In this document: positions 52,759 through 61,574 of the stretch, in pieces
How the letters are laid out: each line of letters starts with the position of its first letter
How positions within the stretch are numbered: position 1 is the stretch's first letter
Origin: Lachnospiraceae bacterium
GTDB lineage: Bacteria > Bacillota > Clostridia > Lachnospirales > Lachnospiraceae
Direction: 5' to 3'
Assembly (NCBI GenBank): GCA_017544835.1
Contig: JAFYDI010000023.1
Location: 96,206 to 160,205, forward strand
Length of the DNA: 64,000 nt
The notes under the pieces: model-generated
What the model saw: the letters and a program-made list of their open reading frames with translations, nothing else
Told to the model about the DNA's origin: nothing
Database searches by the model: none
Position numbers and translations under genes: made by a program

Positions 52759-52793
52759 AAAAGACTCGAGTAATTTACTCGAGTCTTTTTTTG
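52759..52793 (+). terminator. Terminator of tRNA-Arg
   Basis: AAGACTCGAGTAA at 52761-52773 pairs with TTACTCGAGTCTT at 52775-52787, then a T-run to 52792. A 13-bp palindrome, very strong. Confidence 0.92.
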
Positions 52794-52913
52794 TGTTACT
52801 GGATTCGAACCTAACGGGTTTGGCCTACATTTCTTTGCGGTAGGCGCAGGATTGTTTCTGAAACTATTTTTATGTATTATTTAGATAAGAGAATCTTTGT
52901 TAAAGGGGAAATT

Positions 52914-54164
52914 ATGAAAACAGTATTAAAGAAACTTGCAGTAATCATAATGTGCGCGACACTTGTCGTGTCGGTGACGGCGTGTGAACGTTCTTCAGTT
53001 CCGAGTGCTTCCGTTCAAGAAGAGGAAAAGGCGGAGAAAGCATCCACAGAAGCATCCGTAAGTGAACCGAGCAGTACCGAAGTTACAAGCGTATCATCGG
53101 AGGATACGAAGGGAGATGAAATCCCGGAAGGACCAAACGGAGCTTCTGACGATGATTTTACAGGCTATCTGGGATTGCTTGGCCAATATTATTACACATT
53201 GCTGGCGCCCACGGATACTTATGCGGAAAATAGCGGAGAAGGATATTATTGGCTTGCGGATTTCAGATACCTGGTTGATGCCACCGGAAAGAGTCCTCTT
53301 GAACTTATTGGTTTTAATGCTCACGATTATTCGGGAGACGGCAAACTTGACTTGATAATAGCAGGATATCCCACAGATACCGAATGGGACTTTGGGTCGG
53401 ACATTAAGGCAATCTATACCACTGATGAAAACGGCGAGTACCATATGACAGTCGAAGGATGGGGCAGAAACCGCCAGTATTTGCTTGATAACGGAGAGTT
53501 TTACAACGAAGGTTCTTCGGGCGCCACGGAAACCTGCTTTGGCACGTACAAGCTTACCAAAGACGGAATGGGCGTTGAATGGACCGATTTTTATTTTTCG
53601 ACTTATAACGGAGTTACCGGCGATATTGAATACTACCACAACACCACAGGCATATGGGATGTCAAAGAATCCGAACCTGCGAAGGTGAAAGATGCCGACG
53701 AATTCTGGGCAATAATGGAAGCGTATGAAGGACGAATCGTGAATATCGACCTTAATCCTTTATATTCCCTGCAGGGAGCAATCGGCATCATGGGCGGATG
53801 TCTTCTTTATCCGATGCTTGCATCAGATTATGCATATGATGCCACGTCTCTTAGGGACTTTAATGTAAGTAACTATGAATATCCTTATGACATTGTGCTT
53901 GAGGCATATGACGATGTTTTCGATGTAACGTTATGCAACATTGAATGGGGAGAGGACCGCGGAGGCGAGCAGGATTTCACACTTGTTCCGATACTTAAGA
54001 TAGGCGATATCGCTTACGGAAATGCTGTTTTGGTAACAGCATCTTTCCCGGGAGATACGAGCACACTTTACTACAAATTGAAAGACCGAACAGGTACCGA
54101 GCACTGTTATTACATTGCCATAAGCGGTGCTGACGGTGAGCTGGTAATGGGTGAGTTTTATTAA
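52914..54164 (+). CDS. Hypothetical lipoprotein with an EF-like DxSGDGxxD loop
   Basis: About 416 residues. A lipobox VSVTAC puts the lipidated cysteine near residue 24, followed by a Ser/Glu/Thr-rich linker (about 26-75). The mature part includes HDYSGDGKLDLIIAG near 145, a calcium-binding loop as in FG-GAP or dockerin-like repeats, and repeated Tyr/Gly-rich strands. No family is recognised. ATG 52914 has AAAGGGG upstream. The 120 bases between the tRNA terminator and this start show no good promoter. Confidence 0.72.
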   Translation: MKTVLKKLAVIIMCATLVVSVTACERSSVPSASVQEEEKAEKASTEASVSEPSSTEVTSVSSEDTKGDEIPEGPNGASDDDFTGYLGLLGQYYYTLLAPTDTYAENSGEGYYWLADFRYLVDATGKSPLELIGFNAHDYSGDGKLDLIIAGYPTDTEWDFGSDIKAIYTTDENGEYHMTVEGWGRNRQYLLDNGEFYNEGSSGATETCFGTYKLTKDGMGVEWTDFYFSTYNGVTGDIEYYHNTTGIWDVKESEPAKVKDADEFWAIMEAYEGRIVNIDLNPLYSLQGAIGIMGGCLLYPMLASDYAYDATSLRDFNVSNYEYPYDIVLEAYDDVFDVTLCNIEWGEDRGGEQDFTLVPILKIGDIAYGNAVLVTASFPGDTSTLYYKLKDRTGTEHCYYIAISGADGELVMGEFY

Positions 54165-54243
54165 AAACATTGAAGAAAATTATTTTTATACGCAACCGTT
54201 TATGTGATACTATTTAAGCAAGATTGTTAACGGAGGGTTGGAC

Positions 54244-55368
54244 ATGGACAAATCTAAAGTATATTTTACCGATTTCAGAACCGCTCTCGGAGTGAGTCTA
54301 ACAGCTAAGCTCCAGAAACTTATTAAACTTGCGGGCATTAATTCTATAGATTTTAACGGTAAGTTCGTGGCGATTAAGATGCATTTCGGAGAGCTTGGCA
54401 ACCTTGCTTACTTAAGACCAAATTATGCCAAGGCTGTAGCGGATGTTGTTAAGGAACTCGGAGGACTTCCTTTTCTTACCGACTGTAATACTTTGTATCC
54501 CGGAAGCCGCAAGCATGCACTTGAGCATCTTGACTGCGCCAATATCAATGGATTTAACACTGTTACTACGGGTTGCCAGATTATTATCGCAGACGGCTTA
54601 AGAGGTACCGATGATATCGCTGTACCGGTTCAAAACGCCGAGTACTGCAGGGAAGCATATATAGGCCGCGCGGTTATGGATGCAGATATTGTTATTTCGC
54701 TTAATCACTTTAAGGGACATGAGCAGGCAGGCTTCGGCGGTGCCATTAAGAACATCGGCATGGGTTGTGGTAGCCGTGCAGGCAAGATGCAGCAGCATAA
54801 CAGCGGTCAGCCTCATGTAATAACTGCAAAATGCGTAGGTTGTCGCAGGTGCGCCAAGGAATGCGGCTCAGATGCCATAACCTATGAAGGTGGCAGAGCT
54901 TCAATAAACAAGGAATTATGCAAAGGCTGCGGCCGCTGTATCGGTGCGTGTGCTTTTGACGCTATCAGAAATGATAACTGGGATGCTCCTCAGATGTTAG
55001 GCAGAAAGATGGCTGAGTATACATCAGCTGTAATAACCGGCAGACCGAGTTTCCACATAAGTCTTATCACGGACGTGTCTCCCAACTGTGACTGCCACGG
55101 AGAGAATGATGCGCCTATACTTCCCGATATCGGAATGCTTGCGTCTTTCGACCCTGTAGCACTCGATCAGGCTTGCGTAGACTTATGCCAGAAGGCAACG
55201 CCTGTTCGAAACAGTCAGTTAGGCGATAACATGGCTCGTATAAACTTCCACGACAGCGGCGACGTATGGCACAACAGCAATCCAAATGTCGCATGGGAAG
55301 AGACTCTTGAACATGCCGAAAAGATTGGTGTGGGTACAAGAGAGTACGAACTTGTCGTAATGAAATAA
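54244..55368 (+). CDS. DUF362 protein with two 4Fe-4S clusters
   Basis: About 374 residues. A DUF362 domain (about 1-190 and again after 250) surrounds a bacterial ferredoxin insert: CVGCRRCAKECGSDAI near 198-213 and CKGCGRCIGACAFDAI near 227-242. Each has the CxxCxxCxxxC pattern for a [4Fe-4S] cluster. NHFKGHEQAGFGGAIKNIGM near 157-176 is the conserved DUF362 core. The protein is presumably a redox enzyme or electron carrier, with no known substrate. ATG 54244 has GGAGGG 6 bases upstream; TTG 54238 is less likely. Confidence 0.9.
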   Translation: MDKSKVYFTDFRTALGVSLTAKLQKLIKLAGINSIDFNGKFVAIKMHFGELGNLAYLRPNYAKAVADVVKELGGLPFLTDCNTLYPGSRKHALEHLDCANINGFNTVTTGCQIIIADGLRGTDDIAVPVQNAEYCREAYIGRAVMDADIVISLNHFKGHEQAGFGGAIKNIGMGCGSRAGKMQQHNSGQPHVITAKCVGCRRCAKECGSDAITYEGGRASINKELCKGCGRCIGACAFDAIRNDNWDAPQMLGRKMAEYTSAVITGRPSFHISLITDVSPNCDCHGENDAPILPDIGMLASFDPVALDQACVDLCQKATPVRNSQLGDNMARINFHDSGDVWHNSNPNVAWEETLEHAEKIGVGTREYELVVMK

Positions 55369-55471
55369 AGATATAAAAGGGCTAAAGTTTCAGACACTTT
55401 CTGCCGATAACCTATATGGATGATTCTACGCATGAAAAGGATTTCATGTGCATTCACACGGAGGTGGAGAT

Positions 55472-56065
55472 ATGAAAATAGCTGAGGCACAGCCTACTTA
55501 TTATGCAAACAGAAAGCAACTTGTAGATCAAATACGTACGATCTATACGCAAAAGCAAAAGGCCGAGAGCAGGTACAAGGTTACCGGAGATGCTTCTTTT
55601 GCCGAAGAGGCAGCGACACTTGAATTGTCGCTGGATGCGACGAACAAAGCCTTTGAAGAGAATCAGAAAGTTATTGATTCGCTCATGGAACAGTGGGTAG
55701 CCGTAAGTAACATGGAAGCCGCGAGACAGCAAGGCGAAGCCATGGCTGAAGAAGTTAAGGACATCGGCAAGATAATGACTGTATTCAGAAGGCTGGCAAA
55801 CGGCGACAACGTACCGCAGTACGATGAGAAAAAACTCATGGAGTACGATGAAAAGATGTATCAGGCTGCCAAGGACATGCAGATGCTGGCTCGTCAGATG
55901 AAGGAGCGTGAGCACAAAGACTATGACTCCCTCTGGGATGACGAAGAAAAGCCTGAGTATTCCAATCCCATGGAGATAGCCGATAACACTGAGTTTGTTG
56001 GCGAGCTTCCGGATATTGAGATACCGGATGTTTCGGTGACAACTGAAATAGATATTGAGATTTAA
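55472..56065 (+). CDS. Coiled-coil protein of unknown function
   Basis: About 197 residues, mostly helical and charged. Heptad-like segments lie at about 15-90 and 110-140, and the C-terminus (about 150-197) is acidic. It has no membrane segment, cysteine or catalytic motif. GGAGGTGGAG precedes ATG 55472; an earlier in-frame start at 55448 lacks a ribosome site. The gap to the DUF362 gene is about 100 bases, so the two may or may not be linked. No family is recognised. Confidence 0.68.
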   Translation: MKIAEAQPTYYANRKQLVDQIRTIYTQKQKAESRYKVTGDASFAEEAATLELSLDATNKAFEENQKVIDSLMEQWVAVSNMEAARQQGEAMAEEVKDIGKIMTVFRRLANGDNVPQYDEKKLMEYDEKMYQAAKDMQMLARQMKEREHKDYDSLWDDEEKPEYSNPMEIADNTEFVGELPDIEIPDVSVTTEIDIEI

Positions 56066-56074
56066 CAAAAGTAA

Positions 56075-56104
56075 GCAGGACATTCCGCTTTTGGGATGTC
56101 CTGC
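56075..56104 (+). terminator. Hairpin terminator after the coiled-coil gene
   Basis: GCAGGACATTCC at 56075-56086 pairs with GGGATGTCCTGC ending at 56104, one mismatch; the T-run is weak (ATTTGCGTT). Confidence 0.65.
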
Positions 56105-56125
56105 ATTTGCGTTCATTGAAGAAAA

Positions 56126-56310
56126 TTGACTAAATCCATACACGGATTTGCTCTTAGTCAACGTTTTTACGGCATTTCAGAGAAAAAGTCCCATTCAAGT
56201 TGACTAAACCCAAGCCAATATTTTTCTTTAGTCAATAATGAAAACTGATGCAGAGCCGAAAGAAGCAAAAACGTTGACTAACAGATATTCTTTTGCTTGC
56301 TTTAGTCAAC
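56126..56310. repeat. Array of three inverted repeats with a 74-bp period
   Basis: TTGACTAA begins at 56126, 56200 and 56274; its inverted copy TTAGTCAA begins at 56154, 56228 and 56302. Each pair encloses exactly 20 bases, and pairs are separated by exactly 38 bases, giving a 74-bp period in both arms. Inner and outer sequences differ between units, although the flanks AAAAACG and CGTTTTT recur in inverted form at 56267-56273 and 56162-56168. Together with a weak hairpin terminator, this fills the 352-base gap between coding genes. It could be a set of protein-binding sites or three RNA stem-loops. Confidence 0.9.
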
Positions 56311-56417
56311 AGACAGCTTTCAGAAATGGGATGAAGGCTTATCTGAATGGACAGGATATGTAAAAAATACAATTAATAATGTATAATTGAGTTACAACGA
56401 TTATGGGGTGATATAGC

Positions 56418-56675
56418 ATGAAAAACGTAATACTTAGTGCGGACGGGGAATTGAAAGTATACTCTGTGCCCGACAAGATAGAGCGTGAACTGGAAGAGAT
56501 TTGCATGGAGTTTTCACGCGAGGGCGGTTACTACGATGAGGAGGACTTCGTGGACTGGCTTAACAGGTATAAGTATCCTTACCAGAAGTCTCAGTTCGTC
56601 GAGAATATAGGCTTTGTTAATGACGAAAAGGACATTCCGGCACAGTACAGAGAGTGTAAACAATTCAATTTTTGA
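56418..56675 (+). CDS. Small hypothetical protein
   Basis: 85 residues, acidic, with no signal or helix suited to a membrane. It starts with MKNVILSADGELKVYSVPD and has helical charged segments. GGGGTGATAT precedes the ATG and a TATAAT at 56382-56387 may be its -10 box. The neighbouring repeat array lies 108 bases upstream. I do not recognise a family. Confidence 0.6.
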   Translation: MKNVILSADGELKVYSVPDKIERELEEICMEFSREGGYYDEEDFVDWLNRYKYPYQKSQFVENIGFVNDEKDIPAQYRECKQFNF

Positions 56676-56702
56676 CAGGGGACATAAAGGATTTTGAACA
56701 AA

Positions 56703-57323
56703 ATGACGACTCGCGAGGAAGCGCTTAAATACGGACTTTCTTTGCCGGATACTTATCAGGATGCGCCGTTTTCGGATTTAAACTGGCAGCTGGTGCGGTA
56801 TAAAGGCAATAAGAAAGCGTTTCTGTGGACTTATGAGAAGGATGGATATATTAATCTTAATGTGAAGACCGACCCTGATAAGGTGTACTTTTGGAGGCAG
56901 GCTTACAAGGCGGTGATTCCGGGGTATCATCAGAATAAGCAGCACTGGAACACGATTATTCTGGATGGAAGCATTCCCGAGAGTGACATTAAGATTATGA
57001 TTGCGGAGAGCTATGACATTATCAGCTACAGCCCTTCGAAGCGCATTTATGAAGCGGTTAAGAAGATACCGAAAGGTCGAGTGGCTACTTACGGGCAGGT
57101 GGCTGAGATGGCGGGGGATAAGAATATGGCGAGGGCTGTGGGAAACGCCCTTCACAAGAATCCTGAGCCCGGCATCATACCTTGCCACAGAGTGGTTAAT
57201 TCTAAGGGAGAGCTGGCAGGTGCTTTTGCCTTCGGAGGGGCGGAGGTTCAGGCCGACCTTCTTGCCAAAGAAGGCGTTATTGTAAAGAGCGGGAAAGTAG
57301 ACTTAAAACAATTCGGGATATAG
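56703..57323 (+). CDS. MmcQ/YjbR domain fused to O6-methylguanine-DNA methyltransferase
   Basis: About 206 residues. The N-terminal half (about 1-115) matches the MmcQ/YjbR fold: MTTREEALKYGLSLPDTY and a central W-rich region. The C-terminal half is an Ogt/MGMT DNA-binding and alkyl-transfer domain. Its helix-turn-helix region is near KGRVATYGQVAEMAG and the acceptor cysteine is in IPCHRVVNSKG near 160. It therefore repairs alkylated guanine by self-methylation. ATG 56703 gives the usual MmcQ start; a TTG at 56694 is also in frame. It ends 6 bases before the C39-like gene. Confidence 0.85.
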   Translation: MTTREEALKYGLSLPDTYQDAPFSDLNWQLVRYKGNKKAFLWTYEKDGYINLNVKTDPDKVYFWRQAYKAVIPGYHQNKQHWNTIILDGSIPESDIKIMIAESYDIISYSPSKRIYEAVKKIPKGRVATYGQVAEMAGDKNMARAVGNALHKNPEPGIIPCHRVVNSKGELAGAFAFGGAEVQADLLAKEGVIVKSGKVDLKQFGI

Positions 57324-57329
57324 ATCTAA

Positions 57330-58571
57330 ATGCCAAAGAAAATTAATTGGAAGCTCTTGATATTCAGCATATCGGTGCTTATTCTTTTGATAACTGTATA
57401 TTCGTATGTAAGCGGCGGCATATCGCATGACAGCGATAAGCCTACTGTGGCTACGCTTCTTATCGAGGGCGCCCATAAGACGGGAGAATTCTTTGAAAAA
57501 GTCGGAGATGGCATACATGAGCGCTACGAAGAGTGGCAATATAACCGCGCGTTAAAGGCAGCGCTTAAAACGCTTCCCAATCAAATTGCCAAAGAAACCG
57601 TCAAGACCGTATATATCAAGAACATTGACTTTCATCTTTCGAAATTCAGCGATACAGAGCTGGTACTTGCGGCGGATTATGAGGCTCCGGTAGATATCGC
57701 TATTCCCAATGGCGTAGTGGTACCGGCGTCTGTTGACGGAACGGATTTCAGAGCGTCGGCAGAGTATGTATTTGCTTCGACTGAGGCGGGATTATATGGC
57801 AGCCCTTCTTTTGAGGGAGAGCCTGTCAGACGTGCGGAAGTGTGGGAAGAGTTCTTACGCGTGGGAATCTCGGAGGATTGCTGTTATCAGCTTGTAAGTA
57901 TGAGCGGGGAGCTGCTCTACGGAAACGGCACCAATTTTCTCAGAAACCGCGAAGATATGCCGCTTACCGAAGAAATCAATTTAAGTAAGGAACGGGTATC
58001 GCTTGATGTCAAATACATAAGTCAGTTTCCGTCACTACCAAACGGCTGCGAGATTACAAGTCTTGCGACGGTGCTTAAATTCTACGGATACGACATTGAT
58101 AAAGACACGTTGGCGCGAGATTTTCTTAACAAGAAGGAAGTCGGCAAGGCCAATTTCTACAAGGAATTTGTGGGTAACCCCGGCCAAAGAAACTCTTTCG
58201 GCTGTTATGCACCCGTAATCGTCGAGGCGGCGAATGCTTATCTTGAAAGTGCGGGAAGCCCCATGAGAGCGACAGATCTTACGGGCTCAAGCTTTGAAGA
58301 TTTACTCATAAAGGTTAGAGAGGGGTCCCCTGTAATAGTCTGGGGAGCCGCCAATATTAACACGGAGCCGGCGCTTTCCATCGAATGGATAGTGGACGGA
58401 GAGTATCTGGTATGGAAGACGAATCTTCACTGCATGGTTCTTACAGGCTATGATACAGAGAAGAATATCGTAATTGTATCAGACCCCATGAGAGGCATTA
58501 AAGAATACGATATGACTGCATTTATCAAGAGATATAAGCAGTTCTATTCACAGGCTGTCATACTTGATTAA
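57330..58571 (+). CDS. Membrane-anchored C39-like peptidase
   Basis: 413 residues. One N-terminal helix (about 8-28) is followed by a domain with no clear match (about 60-210) and a C-terminal C39_2-type papain fold. The catalytic cysteine is in NGCEITSLATVLKFYGYD near 234-251, and the histidine in HCMVLTGYD near 370, with VSDPMRG after. The enzyme would act outside the membrane. Its substrate is unknown; there is no double-glycine leader peptide nearby. The gene follows the MGMT gene with a 6-base gap, so it is in the same unit. Confidence 0.8.
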   Translation: MPKKINWKLLIFSISVLILLITVYSYVSGGISHDSDKPTVATLLIEGAHKTGEFFEKVGDGIHERYEEWQYNRALKAALKTLPNQIAKETVKTVYIKNIDFHLSKFSDTELVLAADYEAPVDIAIPNGVVVPASVDGTDFRASAEYVFASTEAGLYGSPSFEGEPVRRAEVWEEFLRVGISEDCCYQLVSMSGELLYGNGTNFLRNREDMPLTEEINLSKERVSLDVKYISQFPSLPNGCEITSLATVLKFYGYDIDKDTLARDFLNKKEVGKANFYKEFVGNPGQRNSFGCYAPVIVEAANAYLESAGSPMRATDLTGSSFEDLLIKVREGSPVIVWGAANINTEPALSIEWIVDGEYLVWKTNLHCMVLTGYDTEKNIVIVSDPMRGIKEYDMTAFIKRYKQFYSQAVILD

Positions 58572-58667
58572 AGTGTGTGCAAAATGCATGATTTTAGGCA
58601 GTTTTAATTGAATTTTCGGTCAACATAACTTATAATCAGTATATATGTAATGCTGTGGGAGGAGTTT

Positions 58668-60560
58668 ATGGTCTGGAATGTTCATTTTCAGTTTGCGGCT
58701 TTGATTATCGCTTTAGTGATAGCGATAATGTGCTTTGGTCAGAAGCGACTCAATTTTGCCGCGGAAAGAGCTTTTACAAGACTCCTTTTCGTAGTTATTG
58801 CGTGTATTATCTTAGATATTATTTCTATATTTGTCATCAATTACAGGGACGAGATAGGTCCTACGCTTACGCAGGTTTCGTGTAAGATATATCTTTTGTC
58901 CATAGTTTTTGTGGCGTGTCAGGCATCGTTCTTTTCTGTTGCAGAAATTCGTTACACTTTCAAAAAAACATGGATATATGCGACTTATTTACCTTTAATT
59001 GCAGAGGTTTTGGTCTTTTTCTTTTTCCCCGTTAAGATTTATGTGAATGGCAATGAAATTTATACATACGGGGTGCCGGTACTGGCTACGTATGCTTTTT
59101 GTGTGCTTTATCTGGTTTCGACCTTCGTAATGGTTCTTTTGCTTAGGGATAAGATTAATCTTAAGAGACGCTATGCGATTTACTTCTGGATGATTGCGTG
59201 GCTTGCGGCCGCGGTTGTTCAGTTTATCAATAATGAGCTTTTGGTGGTAAGCTTTGCGATGTCCATAGGCTGCATGTATATGTACTGTAAGCTTGAGAAT
59301 CCGGAGTATCATCTTGATTTTGCCACGAACGTATTTAACCGCAAGGGCTTTGAAATGATAATGACCGAACACATCAAGTATCAGGAGAAAAAAGCTCTTG
59401 TGAACATGGAAGTTCGTGACATGAACATGGTCAATGAAGTTTTCGGTGCCCATGCGGTGGAAACTGTTATTATGGCTATTTCAAAGTTTGCGGATAACAT
59501 TCCGGATTCTACACTTTTCAGACTTGAAGACAATCTTTTCTGTATCGCTCTTGATAAGCCTGAGGATGCGGAGAAGGCTTTGGAATATATTATCAAGAGA
59601 TTCGAACTTCCCTGGACGGTTGAGAACGGTACTATAGAAATAGGTGTTTCTTTGTCCTATATCGAGGATACGCTTAAGTTTAAGAGCGTTGATGATTTGG
59701 AAGAGGTGGTTCATTATTTTGCCGCTGAGAGCGTTAAGCGTCCTTCGGGAGAGATTCTTACGGTTAATGATGAAGAGCTTGCCACAAGGCAGCGCAGCCT
59801 CGAAATTCGCCATGCTATAGAGTGGGCGCTTCATAATGATTCGATAGAGGTTTATTATCAGCCGATTTACAATATCAAGGAAGGCCGATTCAGTGCCATG
59901 GAAGCGCTGATTAGATTAAGAGATGACAAGGGTTCGCTTGTAATGCCTTCGGACTTTATCGAATATGCCGAGAAGAACGGTATGATTCTTAAACTCGGCG
60001 AGGCCGTATTCAGAAAGGTCTGCGAATTTATCCAGCGTATGCACGTGGATGAGTACGGAATTGAGTATATAGAGGTTAACTTGTCTGTTGTTCAGTGTAT
60101 TCAGACCGATATGGCTAGAATTCTTAAGAACATAATGGGAGAGTACCAGATTCCTCCTTACAGGATTAACTTTGAAATTACCGAGACCGCTACCGGTTCA
60201 AGCAAGGTTATTGATAAGAACATGAGAGAGCTTCTTGATTACGGTTGCAGTTTCTCGCTTGACGATTACGGTTCGGGTTATTCCAATCTTACTTATGTGG
60301 TTAATCTGCCCCTTAAGATTATTAAGATTGATAAGCTTATTACCGACAGCTACTTCTTATCAGAGAAGGTCAGAATCGCTACCGAGTATACCATCGAAAT
60401 GCTTCATAAGCTTGGCATGGAAATCGTAGTTGAAGGTGTTGATTCGGAAGAGAAGTATCTGGCGTTTAAGAGAATGAATGCCGAGTACATTCAGGGTTAT
60501 TATTTCTCCAAACCGCTTCCTCGGGACAGAGTGCTTAACTTTATTCAGGAGTGGTTATAA
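58668..60560 (+). CDS. c-di-GMP phosphodiesterase: membrane sensor, degenerate GGDEF, EAL
   Basis: 630 residues. About six to seven helices (to residue 210) form the membrane input. A GGDEF domain follows (about 220-370) whose active site reads RLEDN in place of GGDEF, so it cannot make c-di-GMP. The EAL domain (about 385-630) is intact: E412 in MEALIRL, EVNLS near 470, FEITETA, DDYGSGYSN near 530 and VEGVDSEE near 590. ATG 58668 has GGAGGAG 6 bases upstream. The zinc-ribbon gene follows by 24 bases. Confidence 0.9.
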   Translation: MVWNVHFQFAALIIALVIAIMCFGQKRLNFAAERAFTRLLFVVIACIILDIISIFVINYRDEIGPTLTQVSCKIYLLSIVFVACQASFFSVAEIRYTFKKTWIYATYLPLIAEVLVFFFFPVKIYVNGNEIYTYGVPVLATYAFCVLYLVSTFVMVLLLRDKINLKRRYAIYFWMIAWLAAAVVQFINNELLVVSFAMSIGCMYMYCKLENPEYHLDFATNVFNRKGFEMIMTEHIKYQEKKALVNMEVRDMNMVNEVFGAHAVETVIMAISKFADNIPDSTLFRLEDNLFCIALDKPEDAEKALEYIIKRFELPWTVENGTIEIGVSLSYIEDTLKFKSVDDLEEVVHYFAAESVKRPSGEILTVNDEELATRQRSLEIRHAIEWALHNDSIEVYYQPIYNIKEGRFSAMEALIRLRDDKGSLVMPSDFIEYAEKNGMILKLGEAVFRKVCEFIQRMHVDEYGIEYIEVNLSVVQCIQTDMARILKNIMGEYQIPPYRINFEITETATGSSKVIDKNMRELLDYGCSFSLDDYGSGYSNLTYVVNLPLKIIKIDKLITDSYFLSEKVRIATEYTIEMLHKLGMEIVVEGVDSEEKYLAFKRMNAEYIQGYYFSKPLPRDRVLNFIQEWL

Positions 60561-60584
60561 AGAAAGGGTTTTGCGAGGTTTTAA

Positions 60585-61574
60585 ATGAATTATCAATGTA
60601 AGAACTGCGGCGGAAACATGATATTTGCTCCCGCTAAGCAAAAGATGTATTGCCCTTACTGCGACGGTGAAGATACCGAGAGAGTATCGGGCAACGACTC
60701 CCTTACCGTCTGCGCTTCCTGTGGCGGAGAGGTGGATCCGGGAGAGTATAAGAGTTCGGATAAGTGCCCTTATTGCGGCAACTTCCTGATATTCGATAAG
60801 AGAGTCAGCGATAATTATAAGCCTGACTCTATTATTCCGTTTAAGCTTGATAAGGATATGGCGGTAGCTTCCATGGACAGGGAATTTAAGAAAAGGTTGT
60901 TTGCGCCTATTTCTTTCCTAAGCGAGAAGTCACTTGAGAGCATGAAGGGTGCTTATGTCCCTTTCTTTTTATATGATTATCTTGCACAGTCCGTATTCAG
61001 AGGTGAGGGTACCAAGGTTCGTTCGTGGAGAAGCGGAGATTATACATATACAGAGACTTCTTACTATGATATCGAGCGAGAGATGCATGCTTCTTTTGAC
61101 AATATTCCGGCGGATGCTTCTTTTGAAATGCCCGATTCAACCATGGACCTTATGGAGCCTTACGATTACAGCGATTTGCTAAGCTTTGACCCTAAATATC
61201 TGTCGGGTTTCTTTGGCGAGATTTACAACGATACGGCCGATAAATTCGCAGACAGGGCCAAGAAAAAGGCCGCAGACAGCGCCGAGGTTCTTATGAAGAA
61301 GTCTATTGGGGGATATTCTTCCATGAAGACGTTTGTGGATCAGACCACACTTACGGATCAGAAGATTGACTACGCGCTTTTCCCTGTTTGGATTTATAAG
61401 TACAAATACGCGGGCAAGGATTACAATTTCTACGTAAACGGTCAGACGGGCAAAGTTATCGGTAAGACGCCGGTTTCAAAGCTTAAAGTAGTGATTTACT
61501 CGATTTTCTCGACACTTCTTTTCTACGGAGGAATTGAAGCGGTACTCGGTATAGTAGAGGGGGTGCTTAAATAA
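60585..61574 (+). CDS. Membrane protein with two zinc ribbons
   Basis: 329 residues. Two TFIIB-like zinc ribbons lie at the N-terminus: CKNCGGNM with YCPYCDG (about 5-25), and CASCGG with KCPYCGN (about 42-64). A β-rich middle part follows, with PDSIIPFKLDKD and YVPFFLYDYL, the layout of a conserved family often paired with TPM proteins. A hydrophobic C-terminal helix (about 305-325) suggests attachment to the membrane. It shares one base (TAATG) with the next gene, so the two proteins are probably partners. No function is known. Confidence 0.78.
   Translation: MNYQCKNCGGNMIFAPAKQKMYCPYCDGEDTERVSGNDSLTVCASCGGEVDPGEYKSSDKCPYCGNFLIFDKRVSDNYKPDSIIPFKLDKDMAVASMDREFKKRLFAPISFLSEKSLESMKGAYVPFFLYDYLAQSVFRGEGTKVRSWRSGDYTYTETSYYDIEREMHASFDNIPADASFEMPDSTMDLMEPYDYSDLLSFDPKYLSGFFGEIYNDTADKFADRAKKKAADSAEVLMKKSIGGYSSMKTFVDQTTLTDQKIDYALFPVWIYKYKYAGKDYNFYVNGQTGKVIGKTPVSKLKVVIYSIFSTLLFYGGIEAVLGIVEGVLK

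Noticed and set aside
52796..52870. A second tRNA gene on the minus strand
   Set aside because: Only the T-arm core fits; acceptor, D and anticodon arms cannot be formed.
55454..56161. Antisense frame running from the coiled-coil gene into the repeat array
   Set aside because: Overlaps a gene with good ribosome site and runs through its terminator; no protein-like features.
56126..56161. First inverted repeat as the terminator of the coiled-coil gene
   Set aside because: No T-run follows, and the same geometry recurs twice downstream; a better hairpin lies at 56075-56104.
56126..56310. CRISPR-like array of regular repeats and spacers
   Set aside because: The conserved unit is only 8-9 bp and alternates in orientation, with two spacer sizes (20 and 38); there are no cas genes. 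It is an inverted-repeat array, not a CRISPR.
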